A stretch of DNA of 64,000 nt, from NCBI GenBank assembly GCA_024760525.1, contig CP060499.1:4051501-4115500 (forward strand), written 5' to 3'. Shown one piece after another: positions 8,735 through 16,077 of the stretch. Position 1 is the first letter of the stretch. Each line of letters begins with the position of its first letter. The translations under genes and the position numbers were made by a program. The notes under the pieces were generated by a model that was not told the DNA's origin, ran no database searches, and saw only the letters and a list, made by a program, of their open reading frames with translations. Source of the DNA: Nitrospira sp. GTDB taxonomy: Bacteria; Nitrospirota; Nitrospiria; Nitrospirales; Nitrospiraceae.

Positions 8735-9898
8735 ATGGATTCCTGGATCATCCGGTGGTTCCTGACACTCATCCTGGTCCCAACCGGCAGTCTGCATGCG
8801 GACGACGCGTTGGCTCCCCCTGCCAAGCCTTCTGACGGGCGCCATGTGGTCGCACTCGCTCCGCTCATCACACAGGGTCTCGAGCAACCGGTGTATCTCA
8901 CCCATGCCGGTGATGGGTCTACGCGACTCTTTGTGATCGAACAACCCGGTCGCATCCGTGTGCTGGAGGCGAACGCGTTGCGTTCCAGCCCCTTTCTGGA
9001 CGTCACCGAGCGGGTACTTTCCGGCGGGGAGCGCGGCCTTCTAGGACTTGCGTTTCATCCTGACTATCGCCGGAACGGGCGTTTCTTCGTCAATTACACG
9101 AGAAAGCCGGATGGCGCGACGATCGTGGCTGAGTACCACCGGGGAGCAGCGGAGACGTCGGCCTCTCACGAAGAACGGATTCTCCTGACCGTGCTGCAAC
9201 CCTATCCCAATCACAATGGCGGTATGGTGGCCTTCGGACCCGACGGCTACTTGTATGTCGGCCTCGGTGACGGCGGTTCAAAAGGCGACCCGGAAAACCG
9301 CGCTCAGAATCCCAATGACCTCCTTGGAAAGATTCTCCGGATCGATGTGGACCGCGGCGATACCTATGGGATTCCGACCGACAACCCTTTCGCGAAAACT
9401 GGTGGCCGACCGGAGATTTATGCAGTCGGATTACGAAACCCGTGGCGGTTTTCTTTTGACAGCACAACCAGGCACCTTTGGGTAGCCGACGTCGGGCAAT
9501 ACAACTGGGAGGAGATCGACCTGGTTACCCTCGGCGGAAACTACGGCTGGCGAGTCATGGAAGGAACCCATTGTTTTCATCCTTCCGCCGATTGTTCAAC
9601 GGTCACCCTGAGCTTGCCTATTCTCGAATACTCGCATCAAAATGGGCGCTGTTCCATTATCGGTGGGTATGTCTACCGCGGACGACTCCTTACGGACCTG
9701 ACGGGGGCCTACGTGTACGGCGATTTCTGTAGCGGGGAAATCTTTGCCTTGCACGCCCCTGCTAGAAATCAGGCACTCAACGAGCCGCGACCGATACTCA
9801 AGACTTCGCTACAGATTTCATCGTTTGGGATCGATGCGGCCGGCGAGCTCTATGTCCTCGATCATAAGGGAGGAGTCTACCGTCTCTCGCTTCCGTAA
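8735..9898 (+). CDS. PQQ-dependent sugar dehydrogenase family protein (glucose/sorbosone dehydrogenase fold)
   Basis: 387 aa with an N-terminal export signal (W-F-L-T-L-I-L-V-P-T-G-S-L-H-A-D). The six-bladed propeller of the GSDH family is evident: L-E-Q-P-V-Y-L-T-H-A-G-D-G-S near 50, G-L-L-G-L-A-F-H-P-D-Y near 100, N-H-N-G-G near 155, G-L-G-D-G-G-S near 172, and G-L-R-N-P-W-R-F-S-F-D near 228. These motifs carry the PQQ/Ca-binding and catalytic His of the family (E. coli YliI type). It should act in the periplasm as a soluble aldose dehydrogenase; the actual substrate is unknown. It follows the hypothetical gene by 3 bases. Confidence 0.87.
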   Translation: MDSWIIRWFLTLILVPTGSLHADDALAPPAKPSDGRHVVALAPLITQGLEQPVYLTHAGDGSTRLFVIEQPGRIRVLEANALRSSPFLDVTERVLSGGERGLLGLAFHPDYRRNGRFFVNYTRKPDGATIVAEYHRGAAETSASHEERILLTVLQPYPNHNGGMVAFGPDGYLYVGLGDGGSKGDPENRAQNPNDLLGKILRIDVDRGDTYGIPTDNPFAKTGGRPEIYAVGLRNPWRFSFDSTTRHLWVADVGQYNWEEIDLVTLGGNYGWRVMEGTHCFHPSADCSTVTLSLPILEYSHQNGRCSIIGGYVYRGRLLTDLTGAYVYGDFCSGEIFALHAPARNQALNEPRPILKTSLQISSFGIDAAGELYVLDHKGGVYRLSLP

Positions 9899-9947
9899 GG
9901 CATGATATCGGCGTGTCTGCAATCCGGTTCGATAAGGAGAAGCATAA

Positions 9948-10418
9948 ATGCGTCCCGCACAGTATTGGCTGATGAAGTCAGAACCCTCCTCATTTTCGAT
10001 TGACGACTTGATGCGCGCTCCCGATCAGACGACCTGTTGGGATGGAGTCCGCAACTATCAAGCGCGTAATTTCATGCGCAGCATGGCTGTAGGCGATCAC
10101 GTTCTGTTCTACCATAGCAACGCTGATCCACCCGCAGTCGTTGGCGTCGCCAAGGTCGTCAAGACCGCTTATCCTGATCAAACGCAATTCGACAAGAAGG
10201 ACACGCACTACGATCCGGACAGCAATCCCTTCCAGCCTCGATGGGACATGGTCGATATCAGGTATGTCAGAACATTTCCACGGCCCGTGACGCTGGATGA
10301 ATTGCGGAAGGATCGCAAGCTCAAAGGAATGGTGTTGCTGCAGAAGGGTTCACGGCTCTCCGTTCAGCCGGTCACCCCGATCGAGTGGAAACACATCATG
10401 GGCCTGGTAGAAGACTGA
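9948..10418 (+). CDS. EVE domain protein (thymocyte nuclear protein 1-like)
   Basis: 156 aa, consisting of one EVE (PUA-like) domain: Y-W-L-M-K-S-E-P at the start, W-D-G-V-R-N-Y-Q-A-R-N near 30, and D-H-V-L-F-Y-H-S-N near 48, where the aromatic cage for a modified base would lie. EVE domains bind modified nucleobases in DNA or RNA. In bacteria the single-domain form is widespread and often not linked to defence. The ATG is preceded by GATAAGGAG. The neighbours give no restriction context. Confidence 0.9.
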   Translation: MRPAQYWLMKSEPSSFSIDDLMRAPDQTTCWDGVRNYQARNFMRSMAVGDHVLFYHSNADPPAVVGVAKVVKTAYPDQTQFDKKDTHYDPDSNPFQPRWDMVDIRYVRTFPRPVTLDELRKDRKLKGMVLLQKGSRLSVQPVTPIEWKHIMGLVED

Positions 10419-10431
10419 GCCGTTCCGGTCG

Positions 10432-10710
10432 TTACGTGCTGGCTTTTCCATCGTCCATGTACCGATGTTGCCAGTCCAGCCAGGCGTGACCCAGTTCGTG
10501 CGCTAAAATGTACCGGCGGCGTGTGACAGGAAGTCGTTTCCGTACGTAGATCGTCTTGGTGTCGTCATCCCAAATACCATCGGCATTCGCATCGCGTTTG
10601 TCCATTTCTGCATCCGACAATTGTCTGACCGAAATCCGATACCCAAAGGGAAGGACAACTTGATTGGGAATGCGCAACATCTTCTTTCGTTCTCTGAGCA
10701 TCGTCGCCAT
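10432..10710 (-). CDS. Small ImmA/IrrE-type zinc metallopeptidase-like protein
   Basis: 92 aa. The zinc-peptidase motif H-E-L-G-H is at residues 77-81 within Y-I-L-A-H-E-L-G-H-A-W-L-D, preceded by a beta-strand region with a typical D-T-K-T-I-Y-V-R. This is shorter than ImmA/IrrE (about 150-250 aa); only the core up to the zinc helix is present, so it may be a minimal domain or lack downstream ligands. No adjacent HTH regulator is present, so a phage-type ImmA/ImmR role is not supported. Confidence 0.7.
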   Translation of the reverse strand: MATMLRERKKMLRIPNQVVLPFGYRISVRQLSDAEMDKRDANADGIWDDDTKTIYVRKRLPVTRRRYILAHELGHAWLDWQHRYMDDGKAST

Positions 10711-10897
10711 GGGTCACTCCATCTTCCTCCGACTCTGGATTTAGCCTATCATAACAAGGCAGGCGGAGTACTGGTAATTTTGTCATTTAGAATCAGCGTG
10801 TTACGATTCATCTCCGGTAATGCTTCCAGGCATCTTTTGACCGCCGCACTCACCCTTACTAGTTCCCCCATCGACAAAATTTGTGTATGATCGCCTC

Positions 10898-11674
10898 ATG
10901 GAACCGGCGATCACCGAAGAGTCTGCCCACACCTATCCCACCTCGGTCCGCCTTGTTGGAGTGAAGATCAGGAATCAAGGAGAGGTCAAGAAATTGGGTG
11001 CGTCCGGTGTGCTCTTACGCAGCGGTGACCCCGTCTTACTTGAGGTTGAAGGCGAGGTCACGTATGGGATCGTCTATATGGAGCCTTACTCGACCCCATT
11101 TATCCCTCCCATGCGAGCCATGAAATCCATTTTGCGAAAGCCTGATGCTGAAGAAACGGCGTTGATCGGCAGGCTGGAGGCGCTCTCTCGAGAAGCGGCC
11201 GCCTATTGCCGAGCGAAAGCGGCCGAGCTCCATATCTCCCTCAAGCTCGTCGAAGTCTATGGGGCCATACATCGCCGGCAACTCACCTTTGTCTACACTG
11301 CGGAGGACCGAATCGATTTTCGCGAACTGGTTCGTGACCTGGCTCGCCGCTTCGGCGGCCGCATCGAAATGCGTCAAGTCGGGGTGCGCGAAGAAGCCCG
11401 GCGGCTTGGCGGCATCGATACCTGCGGGCTGGTGCTGTGTTGCGCGAGCTTTTTGACTGATGTGAAGCCCATCACGGCCAAACAGGCGAAAAAACTCGAC
11501 CTACCGATCGATGACCCGCGTTTGCTGGGCGTATGTGGCCGACTGAAGTGTTGTTTGCTGTTTGAAATGATGGACGCTCAGGGGATGATTCCGTCTCAAA
11601 CCCAACACCTGATTACACCGACTCGGTCCGATTCCTCATCCACACAACTCAGCCCTCCTCGCTCAGACTCGTGA
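10898..11674 (+). CDS. PSP1 / RicT (YaaT)-like regulatory protein
   Basis: 258 aa from the ATG at 10898 (an in-frame GTG at 10883 is also possible). The PSP1 domain includes the cysteine signature C-G-L-V-L-C-C-A-S-F and C-G-R-L-K-C-C-L-L-F, near residues 180-228. In Bacillus RicT these cysteines coordinate a 4Fe-4S cluster in the Ric complex, which stimulates RNase Y-dependent mRNA processing. A TATGAT hexamer at 10885-10890 lies only 8 bases before the ATG, so a leaderless transcript is conceivable, though I see no good -35. Confidence 0.88.
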   Translation: MEPAITEESAHTYPTSVRLVGVKIRNQGEVKKLGASGVLLRSGDPVLLEVEGEVTYGIVYMEPYSTPFIPPMRAMKSILRKPDAEETALIGRLEALSREAAAYCRAKAAELHISLKLVEVYGAIHRRQLTFVYTAEDRIDFRELVRDLARRFGGRIEMRQVGVREEARRLGGIDTCGLVLCCASFLTDVKPITAKQAKKLDLPIDDPRLLGVCGRLKCCLLFEMMDAQGMIPSQTQHLITPTRSDSSSTQLSPPRSDS

Positions 11675-11693
11675 CCCGTATATCATCGGACAC

Positions 11694-13025
11694 CTACTGA
11701 CGGGATTGTGGTTGCTCCTGGAGAAGCGAGTGCACCGTTTCACCGTCCAGCGCATGCTCCACGGCCTTGTCTCGACGGCGCAAAAGGCTGGAGATCGGAT
11801 CGGTCGTTTCCAAATGGGTGAGCACCCACGGCGGACTTCCGTTTCGGACCGAATCCAGAACCTCTTTCACCAAGATCAGATCGGGCGCCTTGATCAAGCT
11901 CACGCCTTTCGGTTCCTGGAGCCGGGCTACAAAGCCCCTGTCGACAAGACGTTCCACCTCTTCCTCCACCAGAGACAAGGGAAGATTCAACTCGCCGGCC
12001 AACTCGGCCACACCCAATGGGCGATCTCCTTTGAGATAGTGATGCCCTAGAACGCGCAACACCTTGAGGGCCAGTTGTTCCCGAAACACATAGGTGCCCT
12101 GTTCCCACAGCAAACGCGAAAGATAGGCCGTGGGATACTGGTGGAAGAATGAGAGCTGCGCGCCGATGAGTACAATCATCCAGCTGGCATAAAGCCACAG
12201 CAGGAACAGAATGAGGACCGCAAAACCCGAATAGATCGCGCTGTAATTGGCGGAGGCCGCAACGAATTTTGCAAAGGCCTCCCCTGCGATGCCCCAGAGA
12301 ACCGCCGTCGAGACGCCGCCGACCGCCGCTGAGCGCAAGTCAACATGCGTGTTGGGAATGACCTTGTAAAAGAACGTGAACACGGCACACAACATCGCGA
12401 AGGGAACCAGTTCGCCGCTCCAGACGAACAGGGTTCCGAGCGGTTCTAACTCCACAAGGCGCTGGACCAGAGCTTGGCTTTGGAGTGAGGCCAGGAGGCC
12501 GAACGCGCCGACGACCAGGACCGGTCCAACAAGAACGGCGCTCAAGTAATCGGCAAACTTCCGCTCCCACGTGCGCCCTTGCTTGACGAGCCAGATCGCG
12601 TTCAAGGCCTGTTCGACCTTGTCGATCAGCGAATAGGTTGTGTAAAAGAGCCCGGCAATCCCGATCGCTCCCAACACACTAATTTGGATATTATCCACGA
12701 AGCCCACGATCGTGGCGGTGATCTCCCGGCTCTTCGGACCCAGCGGCTCCAAGGCCTGGGCCAGCAAGGGCTCGACTCCATGGTGGACGCCGAAGGCCTT
12801 GAGAACCGAGAACGTCACGGCCAGAAAGGGCACCAGTGAGAGCAGTGTGGTGTAGACGAGCCCGGCCGCCCGGGCATCCAGCAAGCGATGACGGAACTCC
12901 AGTCCGACAGCTGTCCCCAGCCGAAGCGCCTGAATACCCAACCGACGGAGGAATGAAACGCCCATGAGATCTGTGGTCCAGAGATCGTGCTTGGCAAATT
13001 GCAAGATGCGGGTGGAGCGAATCAT
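11694..13025 (-). CDS. YihY/BrkB-family inner membrane protein with C-terminal winged-helix domain
   Basis: 443 aa from the ATG at 13025 (the frame is open to 13151, but the extra 42 residues are unconserved and GGAGCAAGG precedes the inner ATG). The core is a six-helix YihY/BrkB membrane domain (about residues 40-300), with A-A-G-L-V-Y-T-T-L-L-S-L-V-P-F-L, the conserved polar stretch N-x-I-W near 140, and G-F-A-V-L-I-L-F-L-L-W-L-Y-A-S-W near 275. Earlier annotation as RNase BN is now considered wrong. The C-terminal 130 residues look like a winged helix (V-A-E-L-A-G-E-L-N-L-P-L-S-L-V-E-E-E), typical of a subgroup. Transport function is unproven. Confidence 0.85.
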   Translation of the reverse strand: MIRSTRILQFAKHDLWTTDLMGVSFLRRLGIQALRLGTAVGLEFRHRLLDARAAGLVYTTLLSLVPFLAVTFSVLKAFGVHHGVEPLLAQALEPLGPKSREITATIVGFVDNIQISVLGAIGIAGLFYTTYSLIDKVEQALNAIWLVKQGRTWERKFADYLSAVLVGPVLVVGAFGLLASLQSQALVQRLVELEPLGTLFVWSGELVPFAMLCAVFTFFYKVIPNTHVDLRSAAVGGVSTAVLWGIAGEAFAKFVAASANYSAIYSGFAVLILFLLWLYASWMIVLIGAQLSFFHQYPTAYLSRLLWEQGTYVFREQLALKVLRVLGHHYLKGDRPLGVAELAGELNLPLSLVEEEVERLVDRGFVARLQEPKGVSLIKAPDLILVKEVLDSVRNGSPPWVLTHLETTDPISSLLRRRDKAVEHALDGETVHSLLQEQPQSRQ

Positions 13026-13609
13026 AGGCCTTGCTCCATAGCGGCTTCCTAATCCAACCAAAAGAGCGAAGCGCCGGGGCGTCAGTCTAGCACAGCCGGG
13101 CATGTCTGACCGAAACCGCCAAAATTCTGGACGGCAGGAGAAGGACCGCACGCCTCGGTCGTTATTGGATGAGGCCTGCGCTGCAATCTCGCCCTTGTCG
13201 TTGATGGCACACGCGCCAATCAGCTTCGAGCCTTGGCCCTTCAGTCAGGTTGTGTATCCTCACGGCATTGTGGATCGGAAGGATACACCACGGGTGCACG
13301 ATGTGGGGTGGAGTGTACTCTTAATGTAAGAGAACGTGTAGAGGAGGTTTCAAGCTGCGGTGGCCACACTGCCGGGCGGGAGCTACGGTCCGCAACCCAG
13401 GGGTCTGCCTAGTGTGATATCCATACAAGACGGACCTTCACTCTCCACTTCTTCCTACAGTGCGATACCCGCGCTACCTCTCATCCCATGTCGCTTCCAC
13501 ATGTAACCCATTACATCTACAGACGAATAGCACCCAGTGTTCTGGCGTATCTCTCTTGGCATTCAACTTGCGGATACAGGTTGCTGGACAGATTACAAGG
13601 GAGGTTGTT
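13026..13609. other. Intergenic stretch, left border of the accessory region
   Basis: About 580 bases with no convincing gene. A 9-bp inverted repeat, GTGTATCCT at 13252-13260 with AGGATACAC at 13280-13288, encloses a 19-base loop; it has no adjacent T-run and could be an operator rather than a terminator. Short frames here lack ribosome binding sites. Confidence 0.4.
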
Positions 13610-13948
13610 ATGGAGCATGGACTGCTCATCCGTGAAACGATCAGCGCGGCCCTGTTTGTCCATCTTGAATGGCATCTCACGCCGAGAGGATGGGTCTGCG
13701 GGGATTGGTCTGCGAAGGAACCGGTCACCCCACGAACGCCACCCCCGGAGGATCGTGTTGAGACATGGGTGATCACAGCAACCCCTTACACTAACCTGTG
13801 TGTTCCAGCGCAAAAGCAATGGACGCTCGTCTGGGCCTCTTCTCAGCACAGTGCAGCACAGCGACGGGCATTACGGGCATGGCATCGCCTGCCGGCGCAC
13901 GAGTTGGAAGATTCAAAGCCCACGTCCTGGAACTTTCCGCTGAATTAG
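13610..13948 (+). CDS. Hypothetical protein
   Basis: 112 aa, unrecognised. The ATG at 13610 follows a good GGGAGGT ribosome binding site, which is why I prefer it to the frame opening at 13460. The product is Trp- and His-rich (E-W-H-L-T-P-R-G-W-V-C-G-D-W) with an internal strand-like segment V-E-T-W-V-I-T-A-T-P. It sits at the left edge of the toxin-antitoxin/cassette region. Confidence 0.5.
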   Translation: MEHGLLIRETISAALFVHLEWHLTPRGWVCGDWSAKEPVTPRTPPPEDRVETWVITATPYTNLCVPAQKQWTLVWASSQHSAAQRRALRAWHRLPAHELEDSKPTSWNFPLN

Positions 13949-13996
13949 TTTTCAGTCATGTCAGTCCTCCAGGGCAGCATGATGCCTGAGGAGGAA

Positions 13997-14037
13997 GCGC
14001 TCATTTCGATTTCGATAAGGCGTGAGGATAGCGCTTT
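13997..14037 (+). repeat. 41-bp direct repeat, left copy
   Basis: This copy matches 15026-15066 at 38 of 41 positions (starting GCGCTCATTTCGATTTCG). The two copies bracket the toxin-antitoxin pair. In both, the sequence reads A-L-I-S-I-S-x-x-R-E-D-S-A in the plus frame, so the repeat may be coding in origin. A further diverged relative of its right flank appears at about 14126-14165. Confidence 0.75.
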
Positions 14038-14263
14038 GCGAGCGCAAACTCATACGCAGTGCGGTATTGAAGCTACTGAAAAGAACGGTGGAGGGGGTTT
14101 CCCGCGCGCAGTTTGTTACGCTACGAGGATAATTAGCGCGCGGCTCACACGAAGTGCGGCATTGTAGGGTATGAACGACATAGGGTGGCGCAATGACACG
14201 AAGGGACTGCAGATCGAAGGTGACATTCCCTCAATACCTACACTAGGTGATCGCTTGGTTGGT

Positions 14264-14644
14264 CTAAGGGATGATCTGACACAATGGACCATACGCCTTC
14301 AAACTCGAATCACAGGTGAGCAAGCGCAGGTTTTCGACATGAGCCTGCGCCAACAATATTCGGTCGAAGGGGTCACGATGATGAAGGGGCAAATGTTCAA
14401 GAGCAAGGGCATGTGGCACTGACACCGGCAATTCCTGAAAACCGCTGTCACCGATCTTGGCGGCAAGCTCGTCGGGATCTGCGGAGAGCTTTTTCAGCTG
14501 GATCTTAATGACCACTTCCCACAGAGAGGCAGCACTGATATAGACCACGGGGGTGTTCTCGATCTGGTGATACACGGCTTTCGAAAGTCTTGGAGACAGA
14601 ATCACGAACCACAAAAAGATATGGGTATCTAATAAGAGATTCAC
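14264..14644 (-). CDS. PIN-domain toxin of a type II toxin-antitoxin pair (VapC-like)
   Basis: 126 aa, a normal size for a PIN toxin. The acidic active-site residues are visible: D6 in L-L-L-D-T-H-I-F-L-W, E near 43 in A-S-L-W-E-V-V-I-K, D near 93 in H-R-D-P-F-D-R-I-L, and D near 114 in L-L-T-C-D-S-S-L. These coordinate Mg for RNA cleavage. It is of the PIN subgroup paired with Phd/YefM antitoxins. Its ATG overlaps the antitoxin stop by 4 bases, so the two are co-translated. The pair lies between 41-bp direct repeats in an accessory region. Confidence 0.88.
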   Translation of the reverse strand: MNLLLDTHIFLWFVILSPRLSKAVYHQIENTPVVYISAASLWEVVIKIQLKKLSADPDELAAKIGDSGFQELPVSVPHALALEHLPLHHRDPFDRILLAQAHVENLRLLTCDSSLKAYGPLCQIIP

Positions 14645-14892
14645 TCTCCACCCTCGAACGCGACCCTCATGTCGGGTGGTAATGGCGCATCAAAATCCTC
14701 AGAGACGGTCACTCGCCCTTTCAACAACCCCGGACGGCGAGCAGGAATTGTAGTATCGAGCGGTCCAAGCTGCGCCACGGGCGTCCCGTCTTTGCAAATG
14801 GTGATGCGCTGGCCCTTCGCGACCGCGGCAAGGAGTTTGGAAAAATGGGTCTTGGCCTCATGAATATTCACCGTTCGTGCGGCGGCTTTCAT
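14641..14892 (-). CDS. Phd/YefM-family antitoxin
   Basis: 83 aa from the ATG at 14892, chosen because GGAGGT lies 7 bases upstream; the frame opens 12 bases earlier with a TTG that is part of that site. The N-terminus T-V-N-I-H-E-A-K-T-H-F-S-K-L-L-A-A-V is the Phd/YefM DNA-binding fold; the C-terminus (P-P-D-M-R-V-A-F-E-G-G-E) is the toxin-neutralising tail. The antitoxin usually represses its own promoter with the toxin as co-repressor, which fits the perfect palindrome immediately upstream. Confidence 0.88.
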   Translation of the reverse strand: MKAAARTVNIHEAKTHFSKLLAAVAKGQRITICKDGTPVAQLGPLDTTIPARRPGLLKGRVTVSEDFDAPLPPDMRVAFEGGE

Positions 14893-14903
14893 ACAGACCT
14901 CCA

Positions 14904-14927
14904 AAGTAGACTAACCTTAGTCTACTT
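14904..14927. promoter_or_regulatory. Palindromic operator of the toxin-antitoxin operon
   Basis: A perfect inverted repeat: AAGTAGACTAA at 14904-14914 and its complement TTAGTCTACTT at 14917-14927, with a CC spacer. It ends 11 bases before the antitoxin start, the position expected for an autoregulatory operator covering the promoter or the start of transcription. Confidence 0.75.
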
Positions 14928-15022
14928 CGAGCCTGTGCGGGTGTCAATCCAATCATTTCAGCGATACAAGAGAACGCTCGCCCTGCCGCCATCAGAATCC
15001 TCGAACATGGTCTCTGAGATAG

Positions 15023-15352
15023 GGGGCGCTCATTTCGATTTCGGTAAAGCGCGAGGATAGCGCTTTCTTTGCAAGCGCCTTCCTCGACGAGCTAGGCTTC
15101 GCTCTGTCATCGGATGACATCAAGAGCATTTGTCTCGGGGATGCCATAGAGAAGAGCGACTCCGGAGCAGTAGTAGTTCGGCATCAGTCTGTGCCACTCC
15201 CAGAAGAGGTTTGTTGGGTCTGCAAGAAGCCAAAGGACGGAACATGGGTCTCCAGTAGTGCTCCTGGATCAGGAGGCAAGTCTGTGCCCTTTCATGGCGC
15301 GTGCTACTCGCGAAGCACTCGAAGAAAGAAGTGGTGGCAGTTCTGGGAGTGA
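15023..15352 (+). pseudogene. Cassette-like ORF without a usable start (5'-truncated hypothetical)
   Basis: An open frame of 109 codons after the stop at 15020-15022, ending in TGA at 15350-15352. It has no ATG or TTG, and its only GTG (15191) lies half way through, so the 5' end is probably lost or a rare start is used. The product is protein-like: L-D-E-L-G-F-A-L-S-S-D-D-I-K-S-I in the middle, then C-W-V-C-K-K-P-K-D-G and F-H-G-A-C-Y-S, a C-x2-C...H-x2-C arrangement that could bind zinc. It begins inside the right 41-bp direct repeat and stops 8 bases before an attC-like site, the geometry of an integron gene cassette. Family unrecognised. Confidence 0.5.
15026..15066 (+). repeat. 41-bp direct repeat, right copy
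   Basis: Matches 13997-14037 at 38 of 41 positions; the distance between copies is 1029 bases. It forms the 5' part of the cassette-like ORF. The pair could mark an insertion of the toxin-antitoxin segment or recombination between related cassettes. Confidence 0.75.
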
Positions 15353-15360
15353 CCCGCGAT

Positions 15361-15420
15361 GCCTAACCCCTCGTTCGAGCCGACCCGCTACGGTAGGCGG
15401 CTCAGCTCGAACGTTAATGC
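15361..15420 (+). other. Integron attC-like recombination site
   Basis: The site opens with GCCTAAC (R'' box, 15361-15367) and closes with CGTTAATGC (degenerate R' box ending at 15420). Inside, GTTCGAGC at 15373-15380 is the exact complement of GCTCGAAC at 15405-15412 (L boxes), and the stem extends through GAGCCG (15377-15382) and CGGCTC (15398-15403). Length of about 60 bases, box order and imperfect central palindrome match attC sites of gene cassettes. R' departs from GTTRRRY, so it may be inactive. No integron integrase gene is in the window. Confidence 0.65.
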
Positions 15421-15831
15421 GGCAGGGCTGAGGACTGCTTTACGGCGGTGCGATCTCGGCGGCGAACGTCTGCTCGTGGCCGAACTGAGACATTCTAACG
15501 GCGGCATATACGCTGCAACGACCGGCTACAGTTTTTCAAGAAACACATCAGTTGAAAGATCCGTACCCCCATTTACCGCAGCGTCGGCTGTAGGCGACAG
15601 TGCGCACTGAGCCTTCGATGACGGGCGGCCGCTATCTGGTTCATAGCAGTACGTTGGCCGCATCCGACCGGAATGACGCTTTACCTGTGTCGCTCTTCAC
15701 CGACCGATCGGTACCCAGGAACGATAAACCAGCGGAGCAAGTTGGTTATATTTCTCTGTTCGACGAACTGAGCCTCGATCTCACTAGGTGAAGGAAGCCC
15801 CCAGAGGACCAGAGGCTTCCCAGGAAACCGC
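15421..15831. other. Stretch after the attC-like site without a convincing gene
   Basis: About 410 bases. Short frames (15359-15610, 15600-15791) have no ribosome binding site and unrecognisable products. This may be decayed cassette or filler DNA. I see no second attC-like site. Confidence 0.4.
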
Positions 15832-16077
15832 TCAGCGCTTTAAGACATGAGCGGCGATCCACTCTTTGGCCTCAAAGGCGACATTCATGAGCGCCTCAAG
15901 GTCGTTAAGACCAAATGAAGTGGCATTGCGCCATGCACCAGATTGATCCTTAAACGGCCGGGAGAAGGTCGCGGCGAAGAACGGTCCGTTCTCGCTGACG
16001 TTCTGCCAGATCGTCGCTTTGATGTTCCCACATCGCAGCGTGGTTGCCGGTCGTTTGGATGAGTTGTTGGTCGCCAT
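15832..16077 (-). CDS. Small conserved hypothetical protein
   Basis: 81 aa. The start is well supported by AAGGAGG 7 bases before the ATG. The core G-N-I-K-A-T-I-W-Q-N...F-F-A-A-T-F-S-R-P-F-K-D...W-R-N-A-T-S-F resembles a small family found near mobile elements, with the pattern 'V-R-A-x-I-W-x-N...S-R-x-Y-K-D-x-x-G-x-W-x-x-T-x-x-F' followed by an amphipathic helix. Its function is unknown; association with accessory DNA is an impression, not a computed result. Confidence 0.65.
   Translation of the reverse strand: MATNNSSKRPATTLRCGNIKATIWQNVSENGPFFAATFSRPFKDQSGAWRNATSFGLNDLEALMNVAFEAKEWIAAHVLKR

Noticed and set aside
9948..10710. EVE protein and ImmA-like peptidase as a defence pair
   Set aside because: They converge rather than share an operon, and no restriction, methylase or phage-type regulator is adjacent.
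13252..13288. 9-bp inverted repeat with 19-base loop as a terminator
   Set aside because: No T-run on either side and no gene ending nearby; kept only as a remark in the intergenic entry.
13958..14167. 69-codon frame containing the left 41-bp repeat
   Set aside because: No good ribosome binding site and low-complexity end; noted only as a possible 5' remnant of the cassette-like ORF.
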